Source: an uncultured Acetatifactor sp. (lineage in GTDB: Bacteria; Bacillota; Clostridia; Lachnospirales; Lachnospiraceae). Taken from it: DNA of 64,000 nt. The DNA lies in contig CAJUFO010000014.1 in NCBI GenBank assembly GCA_910585615.1, positions 6,734 to 70,733 of the forward strand. The letters run 5' to 3'. The position numbers and the translations under genes are program-made. Below, in pieces: positions 1 through 7,478 of this stretch (its first letter is position 1; each line of letters opens with the position of its first letter). The notes beneath the pieces are model-generated. The model was not told where the DNA came from, searched no databases, and saw only the letters and a program-made list of their open reading frames with translations.

Positions 1-55
1 TCAGTGTTCAGTGTTCAGTGTTCAGTGTTCAGTGTTCAGTGTTCAGTGTTCAGTG
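1..55. repeat. 7-bp tandem repeat (TCAGTGT)n
   Basis: Almost eight perfect copies of the heptamer TCAGTGT run from the first base of the window to about position 55, so the array may extend to the left. It ends about 75 bp before the start codon of the GntR regulator and probably lies in its promoter or leader region. A unit of 7 bp is not a multiple of three, so copy-number changes would shift any reading frame that ran through it. Confidence 0.9.
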
Positions 56-128
56 CGAAAGCGCGGCAGAAGCCGTCCGCCGCAGGCCGCGGAGAAACCT
101 GGGACGGACAGTGCGGAAAGGGGGAGCC

Positions 129-848
129 ATGCAGTCGAGATATGTGCAGATAGCGGAGCGAATCCGGGGGGAGATCGCCAGCGGGCAGTACTCCTCCGGG
201 GCCAGGATACCCGCGGAGAACGAGCTGGCCCGGATGCTGGACGTCAGCCGCCCCACGGTGCGCCAGGCTCTGGACCTGCTGGCCAGGGAAGGGCTTCTGG
301 TGCGGGTGAAGGGCAGCGGCACCTTCGTCTCCCAGTCCAAGCTGGTGCATGAATCCACCTCCTTCGTCACCGGATACCGGGAGGAGAGCAGGCGGAAGAA
401 CCGGATCCTGCGCACCAAGGTGGTGTGCCTGCGGACCCAGGAAGCCGGGGAGAAGGTGGGGGACGCCCTGAAGCTGGCCCCGGAGGAGCCAGTCACGAAG
501 CTGGTGCGCATACGGCATCTGGAAAATATGTACGCCAACGCGCCAGTGGTCTATACCACCCTGTATGTCCCTGTAAAGCTGTTCCCGGACATGGCGCGGA
601 CAGACTTCACGGAGACCTCCTTTTACGAGGCGCTGGACAGCCGGGGCCTGTCCGTGGCCCACGCTTCCAGGCGGCTGGAGGTGGTCATGCCGCCGGAGGA
701 GGTGGCGGCAGGGCTGGAGATCACGGCATTCGAGCCTGTGGCCTTCATCGTCTCCCGGGGCTATACCGGAAGCGGCCAGGCAGTGGAGTACACGGAGAGC
801 TATTATCCTGCCAGCAGGAGCAGCTTCCGGATAGAAATCGACCGGTGA
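129..848 (+). CDS. GntR-family transcriptional regulator (HutC/UTRA type)
   Basis: This 239-residue protein has an N-terminal winged helix-turn-helix (residues about 1-70, recognition helix around SRPTVRQAL at 40-48, wing around VKGSGTFV) followed by a UTRA-type ligand domain (about 90-235). HutC-type GntR proteins usually repress sugar or amino-acid genes until a small, often phosphorylated, ligand binds. The start at 129 was chosen because GGAAAGGGGG lies just upstream; an in-frame upstream extension runs into the heptamer repeat and is low quality. The ROK kinase gene follows 52 bp later in the same direction, so the regulated pathway is probably carbohydrate use, including the fucosidase and GH38-like genes beyond it. 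The ligand cannot be told from sequence. Confidence 0.9.
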   Translation: MQSRYVQIAERIRGEIASGQYSSGARIPAENELARMLDVSRPTVRQALDLLAREGLLVRVKGSGTFVSQSKLVHESTSFVTGYREESRRKNRILRTKVVCLRTQEAGEKVGDALKLAPEEPVTKLVRIRHLENMYANAPVVYTTLYVPVKLFPDMARTDFTETSFYEALDSRGLSVAHASRRLEVVMPPEEVAAGLEITAFEPVAFIVSRGYTGSGQAVEYTESYYPASRSSFRIEIDR

Positions 849-900
849 GGGGAGGCGGCGGGCCGGATGAGAGGAAAGAGGAAGGGCATGGCGGGCTGAT

Positions 901-1776
901 ATGAAGGATGTATTTTTATGCCTGGACGTGGGCGGGACGCAAATCAAAGGAGCAGCCATCGGGAAGGACGGCGAAATGTGCGGAAATATTCTTTATTTCG
1001 GCTCCCGGGCAGGGGAGGGCAAAGGAGCCCTGCTGGAGCATTTCGCGGAGATTCTGCGCAGAATCCTGCCTCAGGGCGCGGAAGCGGCGGGGATCAGGAT
1101 GGCGTTCCCCGGCCCCTTCGATTATGAGAGGGGAATCTGCCTGATCCGGGGCCTGGACAAATACGAAAGCCTCTACGGCGCGGACCTGCGCCGGGAGATT
1201 TCGGGCCGCCTGGGAATCGGGCCGCAGCGCGTCCGGTTCGCCAATGACGCGGCGGCCTTTGCGCTGGGGGAGATGGGCTTCGGCCAGGCCCGGGGCGCGG
1301 AGAGGGTCCTGTGCGCATGCATCGGGACCGGGTGCGGCAGCGCTTTCGGCGTGGCGGGCAGGCTGGCGGCGGAGGGGACACCCGGCGTGCCGGAAGAGGG
1401 ATATATCTATAACACGCCTTTTCTGGAGGGCTGCGTGGACGATTACATCTCCCTGCGGGGGCTCATGGCATTGACCAGAGAGCGGCTGGGAGAGGCGCTG
1501 GACGGAAAGGCTCTGGCCGGGCGTGCCCTGGACGGGGACGATGCCGCAGGGGCGTGCTTCCTGGCTTTCGGGGACAGGATACGGGCCGCGCTGGAGCCGT
1601 TCCTGACGGTCTTTCATCCGGACGCGCTGTGCCTCGGCGGCCAGATCATGGGCAGTGCCGCCCTGTTCCTGGCCCCGGTGGAGGAGTTCTGCATGGCGGC
1701 GGGGATACGGGTCTGCATTACAGAGGACACATCCCTGCGCACGCTCCAAGGGCTGACCCGTATTTATACTGCTTAA
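901..1776 (+). CDS. ROK-family sugar kinase
   Basis: The 291-residue protein begins with the ROK/actin-fold phosphate-binding motif DVGGTQIKG (residues 9-17), has a second glycine-rich motif (IGTGCGSAFG) near residue 140, and ends in a typical ASKHA C-terminal region. ROK proteins phosphorylate glucose, N-acetylglucosamine, N-acetylmannosamine and related sugars. The classic cysteine-rich zinc motif CxCGxxGCxE is not evident, so the substrate is uncertain. It lies just after the GntR gene and before the glycosidases, which fits phosphorylation of a sugar they release. Its stop codon lies inside the repeat element that starts at 1764, so the native 3' end may have been replaced by a few repeat-encoded residues. 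Confidence 0.85.
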   Translation: MKDVFLCLDVGGTQIKGAAIGKDGEMCGNILYFGSRAGEGKGALLEHFAEILRRILPQGAEAAGIRMAFPGPFDYERGICLIRGLDKYESLYGADLRREISGRLGIGPQRVRFANDAAAFALGEMGFGQARGAERVLCACIGTGCGSAFGVAGRLAAEGTPGVPEEGYIYNTPFLEGCVDDYISLRGLMALTRERLGEALDGKALAGRALDGDDAAGACFLAFGDRIRAALEPFLTVFHPDALCLGGQIMGSAALFLAPVEEFCMAAGIRVCITEDTSLRTLQGLTRIYTA

Positions 1777-1967
1777 CGATTTCACTTGCCGTGAAATCAG
1801 ACTGCATAACGCTGACCGGTTCAATCGCATGATTGCATTAGGCAGTATTCAGCGTTATGCAGTATATCCTGCTTGACGATTTCGCCTGCTGTGAAACCAG
1901 ACTGCATAACGCTGACCGGTTCAATCGCATGATTATATTAGGCAGTATTCAGCGTTGTGCAGTATAA
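1764..1967. repeat. Two 100-bp tandem units with internal palindromes and TTATACTGC/GCAGTATAA ends
   Basis: Two units repeat with a period of exactly 100 bp (for example ACTGCATAACGCTGA at 1801 and again at 1901). Each unit holds an inverted repeat, ACTGCATAACGCTGA with TCAGCGTTATGCAGT at 1849-1863; the second unit has one mismatch (1949-1963). Unit 1 also has a short hairpin, GATTTCAC/GTGAAATC. The whole element begins TTATACTGC (1764-1772) and ends GCAGTATAA (1959-1967), the same termini as the MITE-like elements at 15.0, 31.0 and 32.2 kb. The interior differs from those, so it may be a related subfamily. It fills the gap between the ROK and fucosidase genes. Confidence 0.85.
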
Positions 1968-2066
1968 GCAGGCAAACATGCTCACAGGCGGCCGAATCTG
2001 CCGTCGATTCATGATGCGCACCGCCTGTAAGCAGAGGAATCAACGTCCGCGAGTACCGCGCATCAG

Positions 2067-2129
2067 AATAAACAGAAAAACAAAAAACACAAATAAACAG
2101 AAAACAATAAACAGAAAAACAATAAACAG
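2067..2129 (+). repeat. A-rich 15-bp repeat leading into the fucosidase ribosome binding site
   Basis: AATAAACAG occurs four times at about 2067, 2092, 2106 and 2121. The last three are spaced close to 15 bp apart, and the final copy runs directly into AGGAGG at 2128-2133. The tract is nearly free of G and so unstructured, which should keep the ribosome binding site of the GH29 gene accessible. Confidence 0.7.
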
Positions 2130-2142
2130 GAGGATTTTCATT

Positions 2143-3432
2143 ATGATGCAGGATTGGTTCAGGAAAGCGAAGCTGGGTATCTTCATCCACTACGGGATCT
2201 ACGCCGTGGGAGACGTGTCGGAGTCATGGTCCTTCCACAACGGCAATATCTCCTATGAGGACTACATGAAGCAGTGCGACGGCTTCACGGCATCCAAATT
2301 CGACGCCAGGGCCTGGGCGGACTTGTTCAAGCGGGCAGGGGCCCAGTACGTGGTCATGACATCCAAGCACCATGACGGGGTGGCGCTGTTCGACACCAAG
2401 TATTCCGATCTGAACGTGCTGAAGAAGACTCCGGCGAAACGGGATATCGTCAAGGAGTATACGCAGGCTGTCAGAGAGGCGGGCATGAAGGTGGGCATCT
2501 ATTTCTCCCTGATCGACTGGTCGGATCCCCGCTACAGGACTGTATACCCCGAGGGGGAGAAGCCGGAGGACCACCTGAAGGATGTCTTCGCCACCCCGGC
2601 GGGAGGCCCGGAGAATCCGGAGAAATGGCAGGAGTTCCTGGAGTTCAACAACAACCAGATCAGGGAGCTGATGACCAACTACGGCACGGTGGACCTCCTG
2701 TGGTTCGACGGGGACTGGGAGCGCAGCGCAGCCCAGTGGAAGGCCAAGGAGTTCAAGGCCTATCTGGAGTCCCTGAACCCTAACGTCATCGTGAACTCCA
2801 GGCTCCAGGGCTACGGGGACTACGAGACCCCGGAGCAGGGCATCCCCGTGATCGGGCCCAAGGGCGTGTGGGAGTTCTGCGCCACCATCAACGATTCCTG
2901 GGGATACCGTCCCTCGGACAACGACTACAAGACCAGCCGCCAGATCATCCGCATGTTCTGCGACTGCCTGACCCTGGGCGGGAAGATGCTGCTGGACGTA
3001 GGGCCGAAGGAGGACGGCACCTTGGACGAGAGACAGGTGAAGGTGCTGGAGGATTTGGGCCAGTTCATCCATGACAACGAGGAGGCCATCTACGAGACGG
3101 AGAAGGGATTGAGCTACAACCAGTTCCTGGGAGGCAGCACCCTGTCCCAGGACAAGAAGACCATCTACCTGTTCGTCTACGACAAGCCCGCGGAGAACCT
3201 CTGCGTGAAGGGCATCAAGACTCCCGTGAAGCGGGTCAGCGTCCTGCACACGGGGGAGGAGCTTACTTTCAGCTATACCGGGGCCCTGCCCTGGAGCGGC
3301 ATCCCCGGCACCCTATGGATCCGGGCGGACAAGATGGAGATGCACCCCTTGACCACCGTTCTGAAGGTGGAGCTGGAGGGGGAGATTACCTATAACCTGG
3401 GCCATGGGGAGGTCGTGACCAACAATGATTAA
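2143..3432 (+). CDS. GH29-type alpha-L-fucosidase
   Basis: The 429-residue protein has GH29 hallmarks: WF..AKLGIFIHYGIYAVGD near the N-terminus, an MTSKHHDG motif around residue 80, and WFDGDWE at 187-193, where Asp189 is the expected nucleophile. The C-terminal ~90 residues look like the beta-sandwich found in this family. No signal peptide is seen, so it probably acts in the cytoplasm on imported fucosylated oligosaccharides. AGGAGG 9 nt upstream supports the ATG at 2143 (ATG 2146 is an alternative). It overlaps the GH38-like gene by 8 bp, so the two are co-translated. Exact linkage specificity cannot be read from sequence. Confidence 0.9.
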   Translation: MMQDWFRKAKLGIFIHYGIYAVGDVSESWSFHNGNISYEDYMKQCDGFTASKFDARAWADLFKRAGAQYVVMTSKHHDGVALFDTKYSDLNVLKKTPAKRDIVKEYTQAVREAGMKVGIYFSLIDWSDPRYRTVYPEGEKPEDHLKDVFATPAGGPENPEKWQEFLEFNNNQIRELMTNYGTVDLLWFDGDWERSAAQWKAKEFKAYLESLNPNVIVNSRLQGYGDYETPEQGIPVIGPKGVWEFCATINDSWGYRPSDNDYKTSRQIIRMFCDCLTLGGKMLLDVGPKEDGTLDERQVKVLEDLGQFIHDNEEAIYETEKGLSYNQFLGGSTLSQDKKTIYLFVYDKPAENLCVKGIKTPVKRVSVLHTGEELTFSYTGALPWSGIPGTLWIRADKMEMHPLTTVLKVELEGEITYNLGHGEVVTNND

Positions 3433-5803
3433 GAAGGTATACATCGTACATCATTCCCATACGGACGTGGGGTATACGGATCTGCAGGAACAGATTATCT
3501 ATAATCAGGTAAATAATATACGGAATGTCATATCCCTTGTCAGGAACGGCTATGAGCAGGACGGACCGGAGAAGGACTTCAAGTGGAACTGCGAGACCTA
3601 CTACTGTGTGGAGCAGTTCCTGAAGTCCGCCTCCCCCCGGGAGCAGGAGGACTTTTTCGAACTGGTGCGGAAGGGCAATATCGGCATCTCCGCCACATAC
3701 CTGAACTTCAACGACCTGGCGGACGCGGATATGCTGGACCGCAGGACCGCCGAGATGCAGGAGCTGTTCACCGGCAGGGGGCTGCCTGTGCGGGCCGCCA
3801 TGAACGCGGACATCAACGGGATATCTTTGGGGGCCAGGGACGCGCTGATAAAGAACGGAATCGAGTTCCTGTTCACCAATATCCACACCCACCACGGCAT
3901 GTACCCGCTCTATCAGAACCAGACGCCCTATTTCTGGGAGAGCGAAGGGGGCGGCAGGCTGCTTGTGTGGAACGGGGAGCACTACAACCTGGGCAATGCC
4001 CTTGGCATCGTGTTCAACCGGAATGTGAACTATATGACCGAGAGCTATTTCGGGAAAAAGGAAAACGCGTCGGCGCTGGACGCCCTGCATGACAAGCTTG
4101 CGGAGAGCATCCGGGAGTATGAGGACAGCGGCTACCCTTATGATTTCTATATCACCAGCGTTAGCGGCGTCTTCTCCGACAATGCCCCCGCCAACCCGGC
4201 CATCATCGCCACAGTGAACGCTTTTAACGAGCGGTTCGGCGGTGAGGTGGAGCTGCGGATGGTGACCCTGGAGGAGCTCTACGGCCTGATCCGGGAGCAG
4301 ACAGCGGAGGCGCCTGTGTACAGAGGGGCCATCAACGACTGGTGGGGCAACGGCGTGGGGAGCACCCCCTATGCGGTGAAGCACTACAGGGAGGCCCTGC
4401 GGCTGGCCCACACCTGCGACCGGCTGGAGGAGAAGACGGGGGTGCGGGATGACGGCCTGGCCCGGACAGGGGAGGACAATGCCCTGCTGTATGCGGAGCA
4501 CACCTGGGGCCATTCCGCCACGATTACGGATCCTTACGACACCATGGTGACCAACCTGGACATCCGCAAGACCAGCTACGCCTCCAAGGCCCATGAGGCC
4601 GCGGCCATGCGAAAGAGCGCGCAGTGCCACCTGCTGGGGGACATCCTGCGGTATTACAATAACAGCGGCCAGGTGAAGGCCGTCTCCACCAGCGCCACGG
4701 AGGGCCTGTTCGCGGTGGAGTTCTATGTGGAGACATTGAGCCTCCCCGGCGTGAAGGTGTGGGATGCCCGGACCGGCGAGACCTTCACGGTACAGCTCTC
4801 CTCCCATCCCAGGGGCGTGCTGGTGAGCTTTGTGGCACGGTTCGGGCCCCTGGAGGAGCGGGTCTTCGACTATGAGGAGCAGCCCGCGCCGGAGGAGAAG
4901 CTCTATACCCGCGCCGCCTGGGTGGGGGCGGAGCGCGTGCGGGATATCGTGAACACCTATGATGCGGAGACGTATAAGCTCCCCTACGGCCTGGAGAACG
5001 ACTGGTTCCGGATTCGGTACCGGATAGGGGAGGGCATCACTTCCTTCTACCATAAAAAAGGCGGCATCGAGATGCTGAAGGAGGGGCTGGAGAGCTTCTT
5101 TACACCCGTCTACGAATGTACGGAGATCCGTAAGGGAGTCTACGGGGAGCGCAGCCGCCTGGGGCGCAATATCAGGGGACTACACGCTGAGCAGTATCAG
5201 GCGGATTTGAAGGATATCAAGATTCTGGACCACGGCCCCGTATTTGACCGGGTGGAGCTGGAATTCGAGCTGGAGGGGACATACCACAGCAACGTCGTCA
5301 TCAAGCTTTACAGGCAGCTTCCCAGGATAGAGTTCACCTACCAGGTGGCGAAGACCCTGAGCACGGACATCGAGAGTCTTTACATGCCCCTGTCCCTGAA
5401 CCTGCCGGGCAGCAGCCTCCATATCCACAACGGCGGCGTGGCCATGCGGCCGGGAGTAGACCAACTGCCCGGCAGCAACATGGAGTATTATATGGCGGAT
5501 CAGGGCGTATTGTACCAGAGGGGCGGGGAGGGAATCCTGATCAATGCCCTGGACACCTCCCTGCTCTACATGGGCCGGATGGAGCACCATCCAATCCTGC
5601 TGTGCGACAACAGGGAGGAAAACAACCATCGCCCTGTGTATAGCTGGATCATGAACAATACCTGGGAGACCAACTTCAAGATGGATCTCTCCGGGTTCGG
5701 GGAATTCCGCTACGCCCTGGAGCTGCGGGAGGGCTCCCTGGAGGAGAACCTCCGCGGGCTGAAGGAGAACGATATGGGGACGGTGGCGTTCATCGTGGGG
5801 TGA
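3425..5803 (+). CDS. GH38-like glycoside hydrolase (alpha-mannosidase-type N-domain)
   Basis: This 792-residue protein starts with HSHTDVGYTD (residues 10-19), the metal-binding His-x-Asp pattern of the GH38 deacetylase-like barrel. MNADING around 126-132 provides a plausible nucleophile Asp129, and TWGHSAT around 360 supplies another conserved histidine. The C-terminal half is beta-rich, as in GH38. No signal peptide is present. GH38 enzymes remove alpha-mannose, but divergent members of this size have other or unknown substrates, so the call stays at family level. Translational overlap with the fucosidase suggests joint trimming of host-type glycans. A perfect hairpin (TTTTCATGC 5816-5824 with GCATGAAAA 5832-5840) lies just after the stop. 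Confidence 0.75.
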   Translation: MIKKVYIVHHSHTDVGYTDLQEQIIYNQVNNIRNVISLVRNGYEQDGPEKDFKWNCETYYCVEQFLKSASPREQEDFFELVRKGNIGISATYLNFNDLADADMLDRRTAEMQELFTGRGLPVRAAMNADINGISLGARDALIKNGIEFLFTNIHTHHGMYPLYQNQTPYFWESEGGGRLLVWNGEHYNLGNALGIVFNRNVNYMTESYFGKKENASALDALHDKLAESIREYEDSGYPYDFYITSVSGVFSDNAPANPAIIATVNAFNERFGGEVELRMVTLEELYGLIREQTAEAPVYRGAINDWWGNGVGSTPYAVKHYREALRLAHTCDRLEEKTGVRDDGLARTGEDNALLYAEHTWGHSATITDPYDTMVTNLDIRKTSYASKAHEAAAMRKSAQCHLLGDILRYYNNSGQVKAVSTSATEGLFAVEFYVETLSLPGVKVWDARTGETFTVQLSSHPRGVLVSFVARFGPLEERVFDYEEQPAPEEKLYTRAAWVGAERVRDIVNTYDAETYKLPYGLENDWFRIRYRIGEGITSFYHKKGGIEMLKEGLESFFTPVYECTEIRKGVYGERSRLGRNIRGLHAEQYQADLKDIKILDHGPVFDRVELEFELEGTYHSNVVIKLYRQLPRIEFTYQVAKTLSTDIESLYMPLSLNLPGSSLHIHNGGVAMRPGVDQLPGSNMEYYMADQGVLYQRGGEGILINALDTSLLYMGRMEHHPILLCDNREENNHRPVYSWIMNNTWETNFKMDLSGFGEFRYALELREGSLEENLRGLKENDMGTVAFIVG

Positions 5804-5911
5804 GCTGTCTCGGGATTTTCATGCAAGATACGCATGAAAACACCTCGCGGCGGCACCGGGTGAACGGTAACCGGTAAGCCGCCAAATGCGGAAAAATCTT
5901 GCGGAATCCGA

Positions 5912-5940
5912 TTGACGAACCCGCGGGGGTATGGTATAGT
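5912..5940 (+). promoter_or_regulatory. Sigma-70-type promoter of the structured RNA
   Basis: TTGACG (5912-5917) and TATAGT (5935-5940) are separated by exactly 17 bp. Transcription would start near 5947. A GC-rich hairpin of the preceding gene's 3' region (GGCGGC...GCCGCC, about 5850-5883) lies just upstream and may separate this unit from the glycosidase operon. Confidence 0.75.
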
Positions 5941-5946
5941 ACAAGC

Positions 5947-6254
5947 ATACGGAAATGGAAAACAGAGGGACAGAGTCTTCCATGTAAATATTTTGGCAAC
6001 TGGGTTGCCTTATTGATTGAGTTAAAAGCTCAAATTTTATAAGTTGGTGACTATAAACCGGTGCTGATGCACATCTAACTTGTGAAACGGTCAATAAGAG
6101 TAGTAAAAGTAAAATATTTGCTATATAGACTCTAAAAACCATATATCTGTTCTATTCATTTCGTTCCGCGTCCTTTCGCCGGAAGGCCTGGACAGGAAAA
6201 GGAAAAGAGACAGAGACTTAAAAAGCAAGTGATGGAAGCGTCGCTTGCTTTTTT
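5947..6254 (+). ncRNA. Candidate structured non-coding RNA (core 5972-6133)
   Basis: No convincing protein is encoded here, the stretch is AT-rich, and it has its own promoter and terminator. The core folds into nested helices: AGAGTCT 5972-5978 with AGACTCT 6127-6133; GTAAATATTTT 5984-5994 with AAAATATTTGC 6111-6121; hairpin GGCAAC-tgg-GTTGCC 5995-6009; TTATTGA 6010-6016 with TCAATAA 6091-6097; hairpin TTGAGT/GCTCAA 6017-6033; AAGTTGG 6041-6047 with CTAACTT 6075-6081; hairpin GTGC-tgat-GCAC 6061-6072. ACCG 6057-6060 with CGGT 6088-6091 crosses the AAGTTGG helix, so a pseudoknot is possible. This density suggests selection for structure. I do not recognise the class; raiA-motif RNA or another clostridial Rfam family should be tested first. 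A cis role on speD is less likely because the unit terminates before it. Confidence 0.65.
6221..6254 (+). terminator. Rho-independent terminator of the structured RNA
   Basis: GCAAGTGA pairs with TCGCTTGC (one G-U pair) across an 8-nt loop, preceded by an A-run and followed by a T-run (6249-6254). It separates the RNA unit from speD. Confidence 0.8.
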
Positions 6255-6410
6255 ACATGCACAGGCCCGCGCGCAAAGCGCTATGGCGCTTGGAATGTGC
6301 CGCTGGAGCGGCGCGCGGGCCGCGCGGCGAGTAGCAGGAAGTTCTTCTCTACTCGATTACGAAAAATTCCTGCGTTCCAATGGCCGGAAGAGAAGGATAA
6401 AGGAGAGAAC

Positions 6411-7181
6411 ATGAGCGAGAAATTTACCCTGTACGGCTTCAACAACCTGACCAAGTCCCTGAGCTTCAACATCTATGACGTGTGCTACGCCAAATCCCAG
6501 CGGGAGCAGAAGGACTACATCGCTTATATCGACCAGCAGTACAATTCCGAACGTCTGACCAAGCTCCTGGTGGACGTGACGGAGATGATTGGCGCTACGG
6601 TGCTGAACATCTCCAGCCAGGACTATGAGCCCCAGGGGAGCTCTGTCACCATTCTGATTGCGGACGAGAGCAAGGTGCCCATGGGGGATACCACCATTGC
6701 CCATCTGGATAAAAGCCATATCACGGTGCACACATACCCGGAGTACCATCCGGACACCTATCTGGCCACCTTCCGGGTGGACATCGACGTGGCCACCTGC
6801 GGGGAGATCACGCCCCTGTCCACCCTGGACTACCTGATTGGCTCCTTTGATTCCGACATCATCACCATGGACTACCGGGTCAGGGGCTTCACCAGGGACG
6901 TGGCGGGCCAGAAGCTGTTCATGGATCACCGGATGACCTCCATCCAGGATTACATCGACGCGAATACCCTGCGGAAGTACGATGCCGTGGACATCAATGT
7001 GTATGAGGCCAATCTCTTCCATACCAAGATGCTGATCAAGGAGATCGACCTCCAGAACTACCTGTTCAACAGCGACGTCTATGAGCTGGCGCCCAAGCTG
7101 CGGCTGGAGATCATGGGGAACCTGCGCCGGGAGATGATAGAGATATTCAGCGGGAGGAATATTTATTCCCGCGAGCAATGA
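6411..7181 (+). CDS. speD: S-adenosylmethionine decarboxylase proenzyme (bacterial class 1A)
   Basis: The 256-residue protein resembles the long E. coli-type SpeD. It contains the self-cleavage segment DKSHITVHTYPE, with Lys101-Ser102 as the expected cleavage pair that produces the pyruvoyl group. The mature enzyme decarboxylates SAM to supply the aminopropyl group for spermidine synthase. The start at 6411 follows AAAGGAGAG; upstream in-frame codons are not protein-like. It is the first gene of a polyamine cluster followed by the decarboxylase, speE and a saccharopine-dehydrogenase-like gene. Its last codons lie inside a 59-bp repeat that recurs downstream. Confidence 0.95.
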   Translation: MSEKFTLYGFNNLTKSLSFNIYDVCYAKSQREQKDYIAYIDQQYNSERLTKLLVDVTEMIGATVLNISSQDYEPQGSSVTILIADESKVPMGDTTIAHLDKSHITVHTYPEYHPDTYLATFRVDIDVATCGEITPLSTLDYLIGSFDSDIITMDYRVRGFTRDVAGQKLFMDHRMTSIQDYIDANTLRKYDAVDINVYEANLFHTKMLIKEIDLQNYLFNSDVYELAPKLRLEIMGNLRREMIEIFSGRNIYSREQ

Positions 7182-7351
7182 GCCAAGCGGCCGTGCCTGC
7201 ACGGCCAGTTGGCGAATGCCGCGAGGGTCAAATACCCCGCTGTTCTGCAGCGTTGCAAGCTTGATACCCCGTTGCTTGCAGCGGGGTATTTGATTCCCGC
7301 GAGCAATGAGCCAAGCGGCCGTGCCTGCACGGCCAGTTGGCGAATGCCGCG
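7165..7351. repeat. 59-bp direct repeats flanking a 14-bp palindrome
   Basis: The same 59 bp, beginning ATTCCCGCGAGCAATGAGCC, occur at 7165-7223 and 7293-7351. Between them lies a perfect inverted repeat: CAAATACCCCGCTG at 7229-7242 and CAGCGGGGTATTTG at 7279-7292. The first copy includes the last codons and stop of speD. It may be a REP-type intergenic element or an attenuating hairpin between speD and the decarboxylase gene; there is no obvious T-run. Confidence 0.85.
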
Positions 7352-7478
7352 TCCGGATTGGCTGCGCTGTACTGCCGGTCGGCCGGGAACCCTGTAGTGC
7401 CGGAACCGGGTTCTATAGAGAATGGACAATCGGGTTCCGGGAAACAATCATGGATTTCAGGAAAGGGGGCATGCTTAG

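Noticed and set aside
36..959. 307-codon minus-strand open frame over the GntR gene
   Set aside because: It is antisense to a well-supported regulator, has no family features, and reflects GC-rich codon bias.
2224..3249. 341-codon minus-strand frame inside the fucosidase gene
   Set aside because: A shadow frame: the plus strand has full GH29 motifs, while the minus reading is low complexity (Leu/Val/Gly/His-rich).
3386..5053. 555-codon minus-strand frame opposite the GH38-like gene
   Set aside because: Antisense to clear catalytic motifs and no ribosome site or recognisable domain.
5984..6133. Known riboswitch classes (SAM-I, c-di-GMP, guanidine, glycine) for the structured RNA
   Set aside because: The consensus cores I remember for these classes are absent, and the unit ends in a terminator before the next gene without an alternative antiterminator that I could see.
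6229..6414. 61-codon plus-strand frame before speD
   Set aside because: It starts inside the terminator of the structured RNA and overlaps the speD start; no domain or ribosome site.
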